Shown in pieces: positions 31,734-44,042 of a stretch of DNA of 64,000 nucleotides (position 1 is its first letter; every line of letters starts with the position of its first letter). Where the stretch lies: assembly GCA_004380135.1 (NCBI GenBank), contig QXCR01000008.1:434001-498000 (forward strand). Direction: 5' to 3'. A program made the position numbers and the translations under genes. Under the pieces are notes generated by a model. That model made no database searches and was not told the origin of the DNA. It worked only from the letters and a program-made list of their open reading frames with translations. The DNA comes from Stemphylium vesicarium. Lineage: Eukaryota > Ascomycota > Dothideomycetes > Pleosporales > Pleosporaceae.

Positions 31734-34591
31734 TCACCCCCCACCAACAGCAATCTTCTTCTTAGCAGCCCTCATCTCCCTAACCGTACCCTCTTTCCCC
31801 AAGCCCCTCCCCACCTCAACCACAATCATCCTGACAAAATCCCTACTAAGCCAATAGCTGCTATGCGCACCGAGCATAGTAAGGTACTGAATCTCCAGCG
31901 GCCCACCTCCATACTTCATATAATAGTCAATCTGGCCATTATCATTAAGCAGGTACGCCCTCTTCTCTGCAATCTCCTCGCGCGTGAAGTTGTGTGTTTC
32001 CAGCTCCACGTTGCTGGGGAGGCGTGAGACGGTGGACGGTTTATCAGCGGCGGAAGAGTGGTATGACGAGGTTGAGGAGCGGAAGGGGTTTAGAGAGGAG
32101 AAGTAAGATGTTGAGGCCGAGGGGATGGTTGTTTGTTTGAGCATCGAGGCGTAGACTATGTCTACCGTGGGGTTTATGCGGCAGGCGACGGGGTCGTAGG
32201 GGTTGATGATGTTGTAGATGTTGTCGACGGCCAGACAGCCGTATGTGCCTTGCTCGCCGGCTACGCCTGGGGCGGCGTATGAGTCTGCACCAGGCTTTTC
32301 CTTGTCGCGCCGAGGTAGGAGGTTTGCGTTGCGCATCAGGAGGAAGAGACCGACTGGGCTGCCGCAGACGAATAGATCGGTTGTGTTGAAGATGAATTGG
32401 TCTTGGGGGAGGTCGGCCTCGGAAAACGATGGTTCGGTGAACTGGGGATCGACGTAGGTTGGCTGTTGGCTCAGAATGTCAATGGCCATGACTGAGCCCA
32501 GCGAGTGCGCAACTAGATGAACTCGACCATACTCTGCGAAGCCAGGATTGTTCTGGCACCACAACCAGTAGATGCGATTGGCTTCCTGTATGCAGGCGGA
32601 TACCATCTTGGGATTGTGCATCGGAGAGAGATAGTAGGGAATGTCCAGCATAACATCGCTTACAATACCACGGACTGAGGGGAGGGTATCTGGGGTGATG
32701 TCTTTGAGTGTGTACTTGTTGGCAGTTGGATCTTCCGGTTGTTCGGTGATTTCGGTATTGTCGACATCTAGAGAGACGCGATGCCGCCAATTGACCTGCG
32801 TCGGTAAGCATGATTGTAATGGAATGGGTGTTCAAAAGGACTTACTGGCAAACACATGACGCCTCCCATATCCTTCCGTAAATGACGCTTGACATCCGGC
32901 GTTCCGAGCTCAACATTCATCTCTCGACGGAAAGAGTTCATAGCGTGAGTGAAATGAAACGTTTCCATTCTCTCCGATAACTTTTGTCCAATGCCGTGAA
33001 TTACAAGCACAAGATCCGTCACTTTGGGCCTCTCGGACTGCGCAAGTTCAGGGTCCGACTTTTTTCTCCGATATTGTGGCGCGCCGCCTTGGGAGGACGA
33101 GACACCTTCGCGGGCTGCTTGTGCTTTCGGCGAATTTTTGCTTGGATGAAGCTTGTCCCAGATGGCCTGGTCGAATCCTCGCACTACATGTACACCAATT
33201 GCTCTTCCCTTGCGGATGTAGTTGGCGAGTGGTCTTCTGCCATAGTATTGGGACGGCTGAAGTGCAGGCTTGAGGATGAAGGCCTCCGTTTCGTTCGAGT
33301 ATATCACGCCGGCTTTCAGATAGAGACGTTTCCGCCCGTCTGCGCCGTACTCCAAATCCCCAGCTGCTTTATGATCGGGGCCCTCAGGACCAGTGGAGAT
33401 GTCAATCAGATCACAAACATTCTCAACAATCTCTCGCCGCTCCCGTTCGGGATCGTTATCGTCTTCAGGCAACGTGTTCTGAACCAGGCCAGCGGATTGC
33501 ATGACTTGTTGCGAAGTCGACGGCCTACTCTCCACTTTCTTGGGCTTTTCGGGCCAAAGATGGTGTAGAATCTTCATCTCGCCAAAGGCACCGACCTCGA
33601 CGGCGCTGTTGAGTTCGTCCGTCCAGGTCTGGGTCCACGGTTTCATCTCGAGATATCCGGCTTCGAGCATGTTGGCAACTTCGACCTCGACGGGCATCAT
33701 GCTGTCTTTGTAGAACCACGTGCCTCGAACAATCTGGGCCACGTCGCTAAGCGGCGACCAGTAGATGGGTTCCATCCGTATCGAGGCGGCGTCCATGACT
33801 ACGTGGTGCAGTCTTGAGACGCCGACTGGGACTTTTGCAGAGGGGCCTGGCTTGGGCTTGGAGGCCTTTGCTGGAGCCTTATCCTTGGATGCCGATGCTA
33901 GAGCAGGCTCCATGTCGTCATCCCACTTGTAGCTATCCACCTCATGTATCGCTGGGCGTTGACCCCCGTCCATGGGTGTAGGCTTCCACGACTTGGCCAA
34001 GTTGCCCCTTGACGGGGCTCGAATAAAGGGCGTACCGGTCGTCGTGGGCTCGAGTGGCGAGATGGATCCGTGGTCGAATGCCCTGTATGAGCCAGATGCA
34101 GAGTGGGCGTGACTGCCACTGCTGGAACCCGGTGTCTTTCTGTCCATCAAGTCGGCCGACTTGGAGTATTGTTCTCTGTTCGCTGACCTGCTGCCGGGTA
34201 TGTCCCTCCCTTGAATGGAGCCTTCGACGCTGGAGGCACTACCTCCCCTCTTCCTCTTCAACCGCTCCACCGCCGGGTTCGTGGGCGTGCCTCTTCCTGC
34301 CCCATCTTTCTCGCCAAACTCCTCGTGGTGCTTGAGAATCTTCTTCCGCAGGGCATGCCATGACTCCTGGATAGCGTCGTTATCGTATTCTGAGAATGGC
34401 CGTGGCGGTACTCTCTTCACCGTCGAGGCGGCTGTTGGCGGTGGTGGTATGGGCGAGAGCGGGTCGTCTATAGCGAGCGGCGACGTATAAAAGTAGCGAA
34501 CGGGTATTGGAGGCGGTGCTTCAGTGCTATGCAGAACCTCACGAATGTACTGGTTCGCGCGCGACGACAGCGAGGGCTCGTTGCCTGCCAT
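31734..34591 (-). CDS. DDHD-domain phospholipase (PA-PLA1 family)
   Basis: Two exons: 32846-34591 and 31734-32795, with a 50-nt intron; 935 residues. The first about 260 residues are Ser/Pro-rich and probably disordered. A conserved middle region follows (YWSPLSDVAQIVRGTWFYKD, then GVHVVRGFDQAIWDKL). VTDLVLVIHGIGQ marks the start of the lipase core, and the nucleophile elbow VAHSLGS lies near residues 677-683. The DDHD domain occupies the C-terminus, with NPYDPVACRINP and a late GAHSSYW supplying likely metal or catalytic Asp/His residues. Family members (human DDHD1/2, yeast Ddl1) hydrolyse phosphatidic acid and other phospholipids at membranes and mitochondria. No signal peptide or transmembrane helix is seen. 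It converges on ORC1. Confidence 0.92.
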
Positions 34592-35233
34592 GGTGGACGG
34601 CCTGGTTTCGTCTCGAGCGCTGCAACCTTAGGAGAAGCCGTCGTACAGAGGCGTCATCATATCATGGTGCCAGATGTGCGCTGTTTACTCTCCTCACGTG
34701 AAGACGAGTGGAGATGGCAAGGTGACAGCTGGCTGCAGCAAAATGGGAGCCTGGGGGTGCTTGTTGTTGTAGCGCGCTACATTTCCCATCATCATACCGA
34801 GCACTGACGCAACCGCCTCTCGCTAAACACGACGCGTGCCTGAGCATGTGAACAGCCGTTCAGCAGTCCACCTTCCCCGTGCACCCCACTACCCACATCA
34901 ACCAAAACAACCTTTTGCTTCCTTTTCTGAAAACAAACAGTATTTATTTTACACGACTGCATCGTATACTCGGCACGCTTTCCGTACCTGAAACCACATG
35001 ACGTCTAGATGCGTGACGTCTCCTGACCTAAATGTCGACAGGCAATGGACAAGGATATCACCTTCGGCCAAACGGGCCATAACTCATCTACCAACCACAC
35101 GCATCACCTTGGTACACAGCAAATCCGGACTACGTGTTGCGAGATTCTTTACATTCCTTGTGTTCTCCTGGCTACCTAGCTACTATATACAGTGCGGAAA
35201 AAACATATCCTCCAATCCATCGAGAACAAACGC
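34592..35233. other. Intergenic: DDHD promoter and aldehyde dehydrogenase 3' side
   Basis: 642 bp. The left half is the upstream region of the DDHD gene, the right half the 3' untranslated region of the dehydrogenase. No other gene seen. Confidence 0.5.
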
Positions 35234-36921
35234 TTAACCGAACAGAACATCACCGAGACGGATCGAGACCGTCTTGGTCTGGACGTAGTTGTCCAGCGCC
35301 GCCTCGCCCAACTCACGGCCAATACCAGACTCCTTGTAGCCACCGAATGGCAGCTGCCAGTGGAGAGTGTTGTACGTGTTGACCCAGACAGTTCCGGCCT
35401 TGAGTGCGTTGGCAACCTCGAGGGCAGTGTTGAGGTTGGTGGTGTGGACGGCGGCAGCAAGACCGTAGGTGGTCGAGTTACCAATCTTGATGACATCGGC
35501 CTTGTTCTTGAACTTGGAGATTGTGCAGACGGGGCCGAAGATCTCTTCTTGTTGGATCTTCATGTCCTCGGTGACGTTGGAGAAGATGGTGGGCTCGATG
35601 AAGTAACCCTTGTCACCCTTGCGCTTACCGCCAGTCTCGATGGTAGCACCGGACTTCTTGCCATCCTCGATGTAGCTGGTTCAAGTATTAGCGGAAAAAT
35701 CTCCAATTACATGACGGTTGGACTTACGACATGATGCGGTCGAACTGAAGCTGCGAGACCTGAGGACCCTGGAATGTGTCCTTGGCGAATGGGTCACCGA
35801 CAGCGTTGGCAGCGGCGCGCTCCCTGAATCGCGCAATGAACTTGTCGTAGATCGACTCTTCTACGTAAATACGCGAACCGGCACAGCAGCACTGGCCGTG
35901 GTTGAAGTAGATACCGAAGTTGACCCAGTTGATGGCCTCGTCCAGATCGGCATCGGCAAAGACAATGTTGGGGCTCTTGCCTCCAAGCTCGAGAGTAACC
36001 TTCTTCAGGTTGGAACCAGCGGCAGCCTTCATGATCTGGCGACCGACAACAGTGGAACCAGTAAAGGCAACCTTGTCGACATCCATGTGCGAGGCGATGG
36101 CAGCTCCGGCGACCTTGCCGAAACCAGTGATGACGTTGATGACACCTGGTGGGAAACCAGCCTCTTGGATGAGCTTGCACGCAACGTATGCGGAAAGAGG
36201 AGTCTGCTCAGCAGTCTTCAAGACAATGGTGTTACCAGTGGCAATGGCGGGACCAATCTTCCATGACCACATGAGAAGAGGGAAGTTCCAGGGAATGATC
36301 TGACCGCAAACACCGATCTGGGCATGTTAGCTACATGAACTCAAGTCAAAATGAAGCATTACTAACAGGCTCCTTGCGGATGTAGTTGAAGGTGTCGGGT
36401 GATGTGTCGACAACCTTGCCCTCAATCTTGTCGGCCCATCCTCCGTAGTACCTCAAGCATCCGGCGGCTGAAGGTACATCGACGTTCTTGGCCATGGAAA
36501 AGGCCTTGCCGTTGTCGAGCGCTTCGACGGCAGCAAGAAGGTCGGCATTCTTCTCGAAGAGCTCAGCAAGCTTGAAGAGGAGCTTTCCGCGGTTCTCTGG
36601 TGTCTCCTTCCTCCATGGGCCGTTGAAGGCCTTGCGTGCGGCAGCGACGGCAATGTCAACATCCTTCTCGGTGGCCTCAGCAACGCTGCAGATGACCTCC
36701 TCGGTAGATGGGTTGATGACCTCAAAGGTCTTGCCGTCGACACCCTTCACGAACTCATTGTTGATGAAGCTGATCCAGCAGTCAGTACCGGTACATGCAT
36801 CCCAAATCCCTGAAGCATTATGAAGCTTCCGAAGAAAATCGGGAGCCGGATGTGTGACTTACAGGCCAGTGGGTTGGTCGTAGTCGCCCGTCTGGGGAGT
36901 GTTCAACTTTACAGATGTCAT
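35234..36921 (-). CDS. NAD(P)-dependent aldehyde dehydrogenase (Alt a 10/Cla h 10 class)
   Basis: Four exons: 36863-36921, 36367-36769, 35728-36317 and 35234-35675; introns of 49-93 nt, all in phase; 497 residues, the normal length of the class. Hallmarks are IIPWNFPLLM, the Rossmann GSTVVGRQI, VTLELGGKSP with the catalytic glutamate, and FNHGQCCCAGSR with the catalytic cysteine. EEIFGPV and the C-terminal PFGGYKESG are also present. There is no targeting peptide, so a cytosolic enzyme oxidising acetaldehyde and other short aldehydes to acids is expected. The sequence strongly resembles the fungal allergen group Alt a 10/Cla h 10, which supports a Pleosporales or related origin. High GC3 suggests strong expression. 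Confidence 0.96.
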
Positions 36922-38592
36922 GGCTGTCCAAACAAACTGGGGTATCTGAAAGAAGCAAAAGGTGTGTGAAAGTTGGAGATCGGATGAGGGGTAGAGGCAA
37001 AGGGAAATCTTAAGTACTCATAGGGTCTGCCCATGACGGCACTAGAGATCATCTCCACCGGACACACCCACAGCTACACCATCGCCCAGACAGCCTCGGC
37101 CATCAGGAGCCCGTCTCGAGAAAGCTCTGCGACCTATTGCGTGTCTCGTGGATGCATGGGCGGGTGGCGCCTAACGCAGCGGCGGGGGTTCATGCCCCGC
37201 TCTTGTAGCCAGTGAAAGCTACCCCTCCCCCGCAGTTATCTCCTCGAAGCCGCAACTAACCTTGCCACGCATGCTTCTTTACTCTCAAATGCGGATTAGA
37301 CAAATAATACCAGCTCATGCGCGTCCGCAAAAAGTGACCTCGTCTCCACCCCTATCGCGACACCCTTTGAGCAGTTCTTCTTGAGCGCCATGAGCGTCAA
37401 TGTCTAAGCCTCGGTGTTCAGGACAGGAACAGATTACACAAAGCTCTCCACGGAGCCACTCTGCTAAGACCGATATGGCAACCCTATCAGCCATCCCAGC
37501 GGGCTCGGTCGCTTTTTGAGCGAGCACCGGGACACGTTGACAGTCGAGTGTAGTTCACAATTCCAGCTAGACCGACTCCACTGTGTCCACCTAGCATAAT
37601 TCTAGCATACTTGTTTGATGCCAAGATCAGAAATAGAAAGCATTGTAATCAGCTTGTCGGAACAGACTGCGTCGGACGAGCGCTCCTTTTCCCCAGCCAT
37701 CTCGTTGTCGGAAGCTAGGCTAACCGCGGGCCTCCACACAGTTTAGTAAAACGGCGGGGAAAGAGTGTGACAAAGCCTGAACTAGCAAAATAGCGCCAGG
37801 GCTTTCGCACGAAAGGGTACATCATCGCGAATAGAAATGTTCAAAGACCACGAGAGCCGCGGTCCAGCCGCCGCTGGAAAGTGTATAGAGTGACAATGGT
37901 GTGATACGCAGGAAGCTTGTGACCCAATTTGGATATCCACGAGACAATGAGTTTCAAAGGTAGTCATGTCGCGGACGGAGGGGCAACTCCAAAGCTTGAG
38001 CTGCCGACACGGAATGTTTCCGCCCGACTTTTACCGATTCTACAAGGCTGTGCTTCCAACCACCGTGATCGGTCAAATTGATGCTCCGTCTGCATTCCCT
38101 CAAGTTCCGAAGGCTGACGAATGTGCCGGTTTACAGGGCAGTATTGCGCGTCGCTGAAAGCCTTGATGTGGGAAGTACCAGAACCCGAACCTTGATGTCC
38201 AAGGCGATGCGTCGTATTGTTGTGGGATTGTAGTGGAGAATAGTTGAGTTTGATATCCTTGTGTAAAGACATCATCACGAGCGAAGATATATTTGAGTAT
38301 TCATGTAACCATGCCCATTGTTGATTGTAGCTACCGAAGCTCAAAGTGCAATTTGTGAGCCGAAGATAAAGTCCATGAGTAGTGTACAAAAGCCGAATCA
38401 TGTCTAACGCTAACCGTTCGCCGGCAGCAGGCGGACTCATCGTAGTATGATGTTTTCGAAAAGATGACGCTCCCGAGAAAAGAAAAGTGAAACCCAAATA
38501 GAGAACCGCAAAAGCCAAGCAATTTCGATCGAGGCTCAATTAAATCATGACAGAGTAAGAGGGTATGGGAGACGTGCCGATGCGAGGGGGAT
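36922..38592. other. Intergenic: aldehyde dehydrogenase promoter and YRA1 3' region
   Basis: 1.67 kb. The stretch 36922-37260 is the dehydrogenase promoter. The minus-strand ORF at 37964-38539 (191 codons) overlaps the likely YRA1 3' untranslated region and has no recognisable domain, so it is not called. The remainder shows nothing. Confidence 0.5.
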
Positions 38593-40086
38593 TTACAACA
38601 TCTCGTCGTCCATGGCAGTGTCACCGCCGGCGGTGACCTGAGCGACTTCAGCGCCAGCAGTGGCATTGTTGGCTTCACCACCGGGGAAGTAGTCGGCCAT
38701 CTCGGCGTCCAGTTCCTCGACAGTCTTCTTCTTAGGACGAGCCTCACGACCGCCACGGCCCTTGCCACGTCCACGAGTCTGTCCACGGCCGCGGGTGGCA
38801 CCGGCGGCGGCCTTTTCGGTAGTAGCAGGCTTGGGCTTGTCCTTCTTCGGTTGGCTATAGATAATTAGTGAAAATTCTCTCGGGTGTCAAGTGAGGTTAC
38901 ATACGTTACACGATCGGCGAGAGAAGATGGGCGCGCTGAAGCCGGGATTGCGCTAGCGCTGACAAGCATCTCGACGCGGACAGGGCGGCCGTCGATCTTA
39001 ACACCGTCCAAGGCGGCAGTGGCCTTGGCAGCCTGGTCGTGCTTGTTGAAGATGATGGTTGCGCTGCCGACGCTACGGCCTGCGGCATCGTATTGGAGGA
39101 GAACCTTCTTTGGTCTACCTACGTTGATGGCTGAGGAAAAGTAGTCCTACAAGGCGTATTAGTGGCCGTGCCAGGGTTTAAATTCGCGAGAATAGAAGCA
39201 AGATCTGCTGCGAGTCCGGCGTCGGCGGTGGGTATTCGTCGATTCCATTTAATACAGTCATGAGCGCCGCTCAGAAAATGGGTGTCCTGGTCCTGTGCCA
39301 TGAACGCAAAGTTCGGCGAGACGAAGCAAACTCAGCGCGAGAGCAGTTGCCGCGAGTAGCGTTTTGTAGCGCTGCGAAATAGTCTTGTGATGCCTGCCCA
39401 CATCCCTCTGATCATCTCAAGGCAATCGGCGACTGTACTCAAAGTTCGCATCTCGCTGCTCTGTTGACCTGCTTGAGTTGCTGCCTAGCACCCAGGAAAG
39501 CTCGCTGGTGCATGGCCGTCTATGCTGCCACTTGGAAAGTGTAGCGGTTGGATACGGATCACCCACTTCGTCGCTGCGGTGGCTCGAAATGTTCGCATGC
39601 TGCAAATCTTGTGCCAGTCATGTGCGCCCAACACAGATCATGGTTTGATTTTTTGCAAGTCATGGCTCAACATCCATACCGGAAGGCGATGGGAAATTGC
39701 TCGGTTCGTCGGATCGCAATCGTACGTGTTCGCAAATGCGACAAGAGTAGGCTCAAAGACCTGCATCGGTCTTACATACCTGGAGTTGGACTTGGTCAAT
39801 GTCCCTTGGCTTTTAGGAGTTAGCGGAGCTCGTCTGTGACCAGAAGAGGGAGACATACCAAGTTCGATACCATGATCTTGGTCTCGCCGCCCATAGTAGC
39901 GGCGGGAGCGGCAGGCGCAGGCTTGGTCTGCTTGCTTTGCTTGGTCGCCTTGGAGACACCGCCTACTGGGGCGGGGGCAACGGCGGGTCGGCCGGCACCA
40001 GAACGGCGACCGCTGCGGCCACGGCGGGGACCCTTAGAGGCCTTGAGGATGTCGTCGAGGCTCTGCTCCATCTTGTTTGAAGACAT
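38593..40086 (-). CDS. YRA1: mRNA export adaptor Yra1/ALYREF
   Basis: Four exons: 39859-40086, 39780-39809, 38905-39146 and 38593-38854; 253 residues. The N-terminus carries the UAP56-binding-type motif MEQSLDDILKASKG and an Arg/Gly-rich stretch. One RRM spans about residues 70-148, starting KIMVSNL and continuing with PRDIDQVQLQ (the 30-nt exon 2), DYFSSAINVG and VEMLVSAS. The C-terminus is Arg/Gly-rich (TRGRGQTRGRGKGRGG) and ends with VEELDAEMADYF, the conserved C-box-like motif of Yra1/ALY. The protein couples TREX and splicing to Mex67 for nuclear mRNA export. Introns 1 and 3 are about 50 nt, but intron 2 is 633 nt. Divergent from VPS11. Confidence 0.93.
39147..39779 (-). other. Unusually long YRA1 intron 2
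   Basis: 633-nt intron with donor GTATGT, branch-like CACTAAT and acceptor TAG, sitting inside the RRM coding region. It is more than ten times the typical intron here. I found no clear snoRNA boxes and no ORF worth calling inside. Yeast YRA1 also has a long, regulatory intron. Confidence 0.8.
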
Positions 40087-40611
40087 GTTGATGAGTGGTG
40101 GTTGAGGGATGATAATACTTGGGTTGAGCGGGCGTTGGTTGTGAGGGCGCGCTGAAGTCGGGCAGACGACGTGAGTTTGATTATGTAGCGAAGGCTATCG
40201 ATCGGTCTCTTTGATGGAGGCGCGACTGGACCTGCGTGAAGACAGAGAGCGCGCTGTTTTGGGGGCAGGCGCGTCGAAGGTGGTGAGACTCGTAAGGTAG
40301 TGAGTCAAAGTGGGCTTGCGCGAATGTAGGGAGTGTAGCGCAGTTGACTGGGCTTGTTGGAGATGAAGCGCAGATGCGGCGGGTGTTTTGGGAGGTGGGG
40401 AGTGTTGTGATGAGATGAGGAAAGGGGAGAGCGCGAGGCAGTAAGACAATCGAGAGGGCGACCGCCAAGCTTTGCTCAGCCACGCCACGCTCGATGAGGG
40501 CTGATTGGTGAGGGCGCACGGTCGACGGGTGGGTCGTACTTCCCCAACCAGGGTCGCGAGTGACGATAGCTCTTGCCATGCAGGCAGCGGCGAGCATGGA
40601 GCGATAGCAGT
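40087..40611. promoter_or_regulatory. Shared promoter between YRA1 and VPS11
   Basis: 525 bp between divergent start codons. GC-rich, without a TATA box. Small ORFs here are random. Confidence 0.55.
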
Positions 40612-43600
40612 ATGGCAGTCACTCCGGTGAGTGGGGAATCAATTCATCCCTCCTTCACGTCACGCCATGGCGAGGCTAATGCGAGAACAGTGGCAGTTTC
40701 GGTTCTTCGACGTCTCGCAAGTCAAGCTCCCAGACGACGAGAGCTCCTTCCTGTCCGAGGTATGACCACAGCATCCTCCGCGCATACTGCATACATTTTC
40801 TCATGGGTATCCGTAGATTGGAAACATCACGTGCATTATCTCCGGATCAGAGAGCATCTTCCTAGGCAGCGCTGATGGAGTCGTTCGCATCGTGTCGCAG
40901 GCCTTCAAGGTCGTGCGCACGTTCAAGGCCCATGACGCGGGCTCAATTACCCACATGAAGCAGGTCGAAGGCACCTCGCTCCTCGTCACCATCGCCGAAG
41001 ACCTCTCCGACGAGCCAGTACTAAAAGTATGGGCCCTGGACAAGCTCGAGAAGAAGACGGGCATTCCGCGATGTCAGAGTACCCTCACCATTCACAACGG
41101 CCGCAAGCAGTTTCCCATATCTGCATTCGCCGCGCTCGACGACCTGTCGCAGCTGGCAGTGGGATTCGCAAATGGCGCCGTCACCGTCGTACGCGGCGAC
41201 CTCATACACGACCGCGGCGCGCGACAACGAACCGTCTTCGAATCGGAAGAGCCCATTACCGGCATCGAGTTTAGGGAAGGGAATATTACGACTTTGTACA
41301 TTGCTACTACCGGCCGCATCATGACGCTTGTGATATCCGGAAGGGGCCAAGGGCAGCCGGCGAAATCTCTAGACGAGTACGGCTGCGGCGTGGGTTGCAT
41401 GGCGGTTGACAAGTCGTCGCGAGATGTTGTCGTGGCTCGCAACGATGCAATCTACTACTACGGACAACATGGGCGCGGACCCCCATACACTTATGAGGGT
41501 GAGAAGAAGATGATCTCCGTGTTCAAGGACTATGTTGCCATCATCGCCCCTCCAAAGTCAAATGCGATGCCCCGGTCCAACCCTCTCAGAGCCTTTGGCG
41601 TTGGTGCCGCTGATGATGTCTTCAACACGTCCAGCTTCACCCTCCTCAACACGGAGCTGAGATTTGTTGCTCACCAGGAACAATTGACGTCGCAAGTCAA
41701 GGCCGTCATCTCCGAATGGGGTGACCTCTTTGTCTTCACAATCGATGGAAAGGTATTACAACTGTTTCCTCTGAGACTTCTGAGCTAACAATGTTCAGAT
41801 CTTCAGGTATCATGAGAAGCCTTTCGCACAAAAGCTTGACATCCTATACCAGCGGAACCTGTACGTTCTGGCAATCAACCTTGCCCAAAAGTCAGGGCTC
41901 GATTCTTCACAACAAAACATCATCCTGCGCAAGTTTGGCGACTACCTGTACTCAAAGCAAGATTATGATACCGCAATGCAGCAGTACCTAAAAGCCATTG
42001 ACAACACAGAGCCATCCCAAGTCATCCGAAAGTTCCTCGATACGCAGAGAATACACAACCTGATAGAGTATCTGGAGGAGCTTCACGATCATCACAAGGC
42101 GACCTCAGATCACACCACTCTGCTATTGAATTGCTACGCCAAGCTCAAGGATGTAGAGAAGCTTGAGGAATTCATCAAGTCCCCCGATGACCTCAAGTTC
42201 GACCTCGACACTGCCATTTCAATGTGCCGACAGGGTGGTTACTACGATCAAGCGGCTTTCCTTGCCCGAAAGCACGGGGAACACGAGCTGGTCGTCGACG
42301 TGCTGATCGAAGACTCGAAGCGGTATGCAGAAGCTCTAGCATATATTTGGCGGTTGGATCCGGAGGTGGCCTATTTCAACCTCATGAAGTACGCTACAGT
42401 ATTGCTGCAGCACCTACCCAAGGACACTACGCAGCTGTTCATCGATTACTACACCGGAAAATTCCGACCCAAGCAGGACGCTATCGTCATACCAAATGCT
42501 CCTTCTACTGGAGGAGGAGGAGGTATGAGCATGGGGCTAGGCGTCGCATCGAGCGCTGTGCAGAACCTTGCTGCACTACTACCCTTACCATATATGAACA
42601 CGAACGCGTTGGCATCACCACCTTCGGGTGAACAGAAGAGCACCATGAGCCAAGCTCAGATTGTCGAAACGACCACAGATGAGCCAGCTCCCGAATATAA
42701 AGTGCCAAAACCACGCACTGCATTCTCAGCCTTTGTGGATCACGCCCAAGAGTTCATAGTATTCCTTGAGGCCTGCATTGCATCCGAGGATCTCCGTCAA
42801 GACGACAAGGTCGATCTCTACACGACTCTTTTCGAAATGTACCTACATACAGCATCCTCCAGGAAGGACGAAGAGCGACAAGAGTGGGAGAACAAGGCCA
42901 AGAAGCTCGTCGAAGGCAAAGACATACCCATAGACACATCAAACGTGTTACTCCTCTCCCACCTCTCCAACTTTCGCGACGGCGCCATCCTCGTTCGCGA
43001 GCAACAAGGCCTCCACTTCGATATCTTCCGCTCCTACACAGCCGCAAAAGACACTCAAGGCGCCATCCGCGCGCTCCGAAAATACGGCCCGGAAGAGCCA
43101 GCCCTCTACCCGGCCGCCCTCGCCTACTTCACCTCGTCACCCGACATCCTGGCCGAAGCCGGCACAGAACTCGACTCAGTCCTCCAAAAGATCGACGAAG
43201 ACGGCCTCATGGCGCCGCTCCAAGTCATCCAAACCCTCTCCACCAATGGCGTCGCCACAATGGGCATGATAAAATCCTACCTCAGCACGACCATTGAGCG
43301 CGAGCGCGCCGAAATCGCGTTGAACAGACGCAACATCGAGACCTTCCGCAGCGACACATCCGCCAAGAAGCAAGAGCTCGAATCCCTCAACACCAAGCCC
43401 GCCGTGTTCCAGAACTCGCGCTGCCAGGTCTGCATGAAGGCGCTCGAACTCCCCGTCGTACACTTTTTGTGCAAGCATAGCTATCACCAGAGTTGTCTGA
43501 GCACGGATGAGGATGTGAATGATGCCGATGTTGAGTGTCCGATTTGCAGTGGGAATAATGCTACGGTTAAGGCGATTCGGCGTGCGCAGGTTGAGAGTGC

Positions 43601-43709
43601 GGAGCGGCATGATGTTTTTCGGGAGGCGCTGCGGAGGGGCAAAGATGGGTTTTCGGTTGTTAGTGAGTGGTTTGGGAGGGGGGTTATGGGGGTGAATGGG
43701 TCGGAGTAG
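40612..43709 (+). CDS. VPS11: Vacuolar sorting protein 11 (HOPS/CORVET core)
   Basis: Four exons: 40612-40626, 40691-40759, 40817-41752 and 41799-43709; 976 residues. Exon 1 encodes only MAVTP; splicing to WQFRFFDVSQVKLPDD gives the usual Vps11 opening. An in-frame ATG at 40672 would give a poorer N-terminus and lies in the predicted intron. The N-terminal half is a beta-propeller region (IFLGSADGVVRIVS and onward). The second half is an alpha-solenoid with clathrin-heavy-chain-like repeats (LAINLAQKSGLD, GDYLYSKQDYDTAM). A C-terminal RING-H2 (CQVCMKALELP, then CKHSYHQSC, then CPIC) starts near residue 883. Vps11 is a core subunit of the HOPS and CORVET tethers at endosome and vacuole. Confidence 0.95.
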
Positions 43710-43899
43710 CATGGACGGGATGTATGTGTAGATTATGACGTGCAACATATATGACTTTTGGATTTGGGCTTTATATTGCGATGGGCTTGTTTCTTGGTCC
43801 ATGTGATGCACGTGTTAGCTTCTCTCACATTAATGATGGTAGTGGATCGGGGAGATGGATGTAAAAAAGATCTCGATTGACATCATTGGTATATCACCA

Positions 43900-43931
<32 letters not shown>

Positions 43932-44042
43932 CCTTGGACTAACTGATAACCCCCAAAACGATACTAATACATTCTTTCAACGCCCTTCAAAACGCCAGTG
44001 CTTCATGCAGATCCATTCCAAGTCCCCACCCCATCACCCGCG
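43710..44042. other. Short convergent intergenic region with (TC)n
   Basis: 333 bp between the VPS11 and PRP46 stop codons, containing a (TC)13-type microsatellite at about 43906-43931. No gene. Confidence 0.7.

Noticed and set aside
37964..38539. 191-codon minus-strand ORF downstream of YRA1
   Set aside because: Lies in the expected YRA1 3' untranslated region; no domain and no promoter-like gap.
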